Source of the DNA: Bifidobacterium breve | GTDB lineage: Bacteria; Actinomycetota; Acidimicrobiia; Acidimicrobiales; Ilumatobacteraceae | Direction: 5' to 3' | NCBI GenBank assembly: GCA_945896935.1 | Contig: CAMDER010000100.1 | Coordinates: 1 to 6,446 of the forward strand | DNA: 6,446 nt | Shown: piece by piece, positions 5,667 through 6,446 of the stretch | Layout of the letters: each line of letters opens with the position of its first letter | How positions within the stretch are numbered: the first letter of the stretch is position 1 | Program-made: the position numbers and the translations under genes | The notes under the pieces: model-generated | What the model was told of the DNA's origin: nothing | Seen by the model: only the letters and a program-made list of their open reading frames with translations | The model's database searches: none

Positions 5667-5671
5667 AGGAG
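5667..5671 (+). promoter_or_regulatory. Ribosome binding site for the nuclease-family gene
   Basis: AGGAG lies five bases upstream of the ATG at 5677 and fixes this start. Confidence 0.7.
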
Positions 5672-5676
5672 CCACC

Positions 5677-6446
5677 ATGTCTGAGACCTATAACCCCGCC
5701 CAACAGAGGGTCATCGACATGCTCGGCAAGGCCGAGGTTCGCCCCGATATTCCTCCGTCCCTCGCCGACGAAATTCGAGCCAATCTCGAACAAGCTCTTT
5801 TGCCCGTCGCCCAGTTACTGCCCGACATTGCCACCTATGAAAATCGCTTTTATCTGAGCAAACAAAGCCTCACCAATGCACTCTCTTGCGAAGGCTTTTT
5901 TCTTGATGGCCAGGGACCCTTCGAGTGGACCAACGCCAACTGCAAAGGCACCATCGTTCATAAAGCCATCGAGGTCTCCATCAACCTGCGTCACCCCATG
6001 CCGCCAACTGATCTCGTTGAAGAATCGATTTCACGGCTTAGCAACGACGCCGGAAAATCAATCAGCGAATTCTTAATCACGCTTGACGAATTTGCTCGTG
6101 CCGAATTGGTCGGCGAATGCAGCGCACTCTTCACGCGCTTCACCGAATGTTTTCCGCCCATTAAAAGTTCATGGATTCCGCAAGTAGAAAGTTCACTGGC
6201 ACTTAATCTTTCGAATAATCGAATTCGCGTTGGCGGCAAAGTCGACCTTGCACTTGGTAAGCCGCCCGACAAAGTCATCATCGATCTCAAAACCGGTCGC
6301 TGGTCGCCAGCGCACTATGACGATTTGCGTTTGTACGCACTCATTGATTTCTTAGCGATTGGAAATGCCCCCAGAAAAGTTGCCAGCTATTACCTCGATA
6401 CTGCCGAAGTTCATCAAGAAGATATTTCTGAAGCAGTCCTGCGCTC
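5677..6446 (+). CDS. PD-(D/E)XK nuclease superfamily protein, RecB/Cas4-like (partial, C-terminus outside window)
   Basis: The first 256 residues of a probable metal-dependent DNA exonuclease-type protein. RecB/AddB/Cas4-like landmarks appear in order: an N-terminal 'SLTNALSCEGFFL' (Cys71) resembling the family's 'S.S.L..fl.CP..f' segment; 'GTIVHKAIE' with His95 (motif I); 'GGKVDLAL' with Asp190 (motif II); 'VIIDLKTG' with Asp203 and Lys205 (motif III); and 'HYDDLRLYAL' (213-222), equivalent to the usual 'QLxLYA' motif but with Asp at the Gln position. The catalytic His-Asp-Asp-Lys set is intact, so activity is plausible. Whether C-terminal cysteines complete an iron-sulfur cluster cannot be seen because the window ends. 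It could be a stand-alone RecB-family exonuclease or a domain of a larger repair protein. It is divergent from the 109-aa gene across 114 bp. ATG 5677 is supported by AGGAG. Confidence 0.85.
   Translation, partial: MSETYNPAQQRVIDMLGKAEVRPDIPPSLADEIRANLEQALLPVAQLLPDIATYENRFYLSKQSLTNALSCEGFFLDGQGPFEWTNANCKGTIVHKAIEVSINLRHPMPPTDLVEESISRLSNDAGKSISEFLITLDEFARAELVGECSALFTRFTECFPPIKSSWIPQVESSLALNLSNNRIRVGGKVDLALGKPPDKVIIDLKTGRWSPAHYDDLRLYALIDFLAIGNAPRKVASYYLDTAEVHQEDISEAVLR

Noticed and set aside
5563..5793. N-terminal extension of the 109-aa gene to a start at 5793
   Set aside because: The extension would overlap about 117 bases of the divergent nuclease gene, including its start, and reads as low-complexity antisense sequence.

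Overview
The window looks like chromosomal DNA of a moderate-GC actinobacterium. The best guess, at low to moderate confidence, is an Acidimicrobiia (Ilumatobacter-like) lineage. The grounds are the C-terminal domain containing 'PARLFDTRDGSGG', 'YPCGTRPNASNLNF' and 'LLADVNGW', a type I remember mainly from secreted actinobacterial proteins, together with GTG and ATG starts and GC-leaning but not extreme codon use. No mobile element, CRISPR array, phage gene or replication origin is visible.

Layout. (1) Positions 1-1504, minus strand: a probable two-gene operon. A small, basic hypothetical protein (GTG start at 1504) is followed after 20 bp by an acyl-CoA synthetase-like adenylate-forming enzyme whose C-terminal end lies outside the window. 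A recognisable promoter lies at 1609-1637, and the roughly 100-nt leader holds a perfect 9-bp hairpin. (2) Positions 1722-1809, minus strand: a complete tRNA-Leu(UAA) with encoded CCA. (3) Positions 1910-5194, plus strand: a 1094-residue secreted protein made of a Sec signal peptide, about fourteen delta-60 (DUF5122-type) beta-propeller repeats, and two nearly identical 129-residue-spaced C-terminal domains. It ends in a long stem-loop at 5211-5254. (4) Positions 5233-5562, minus strand: a 109-residue unrecognised protein converging on the secreted-protein gene. The terminator stem overlaps its last codons. (5) Positions 5677-6446, plus strand: the first 256 residues of a PD-(D/E)XK (RecB/Cas4-like) nuclease-family protein, transcribed divergently from gene 4 across a 114-bp gap.

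The genes do not form one obvious pathway. The window reads as several independent transcription units: fatty-acid or carboxylate activation, a tRNA, a cell-surface or secreted repeat protein, and a DNA-processing nuclease beside a small unknown. The most unusual content is the secreted protein. It has a half-repeat at its N-terminus that complements an incomplete last repeat, which suggests closed propellers. Its duplicated C-terminal domain differs at only 18 of 351 bases and uses codons unlike the rest of the gene. I did not find convincing evidence of a wholly new multi-gene system.
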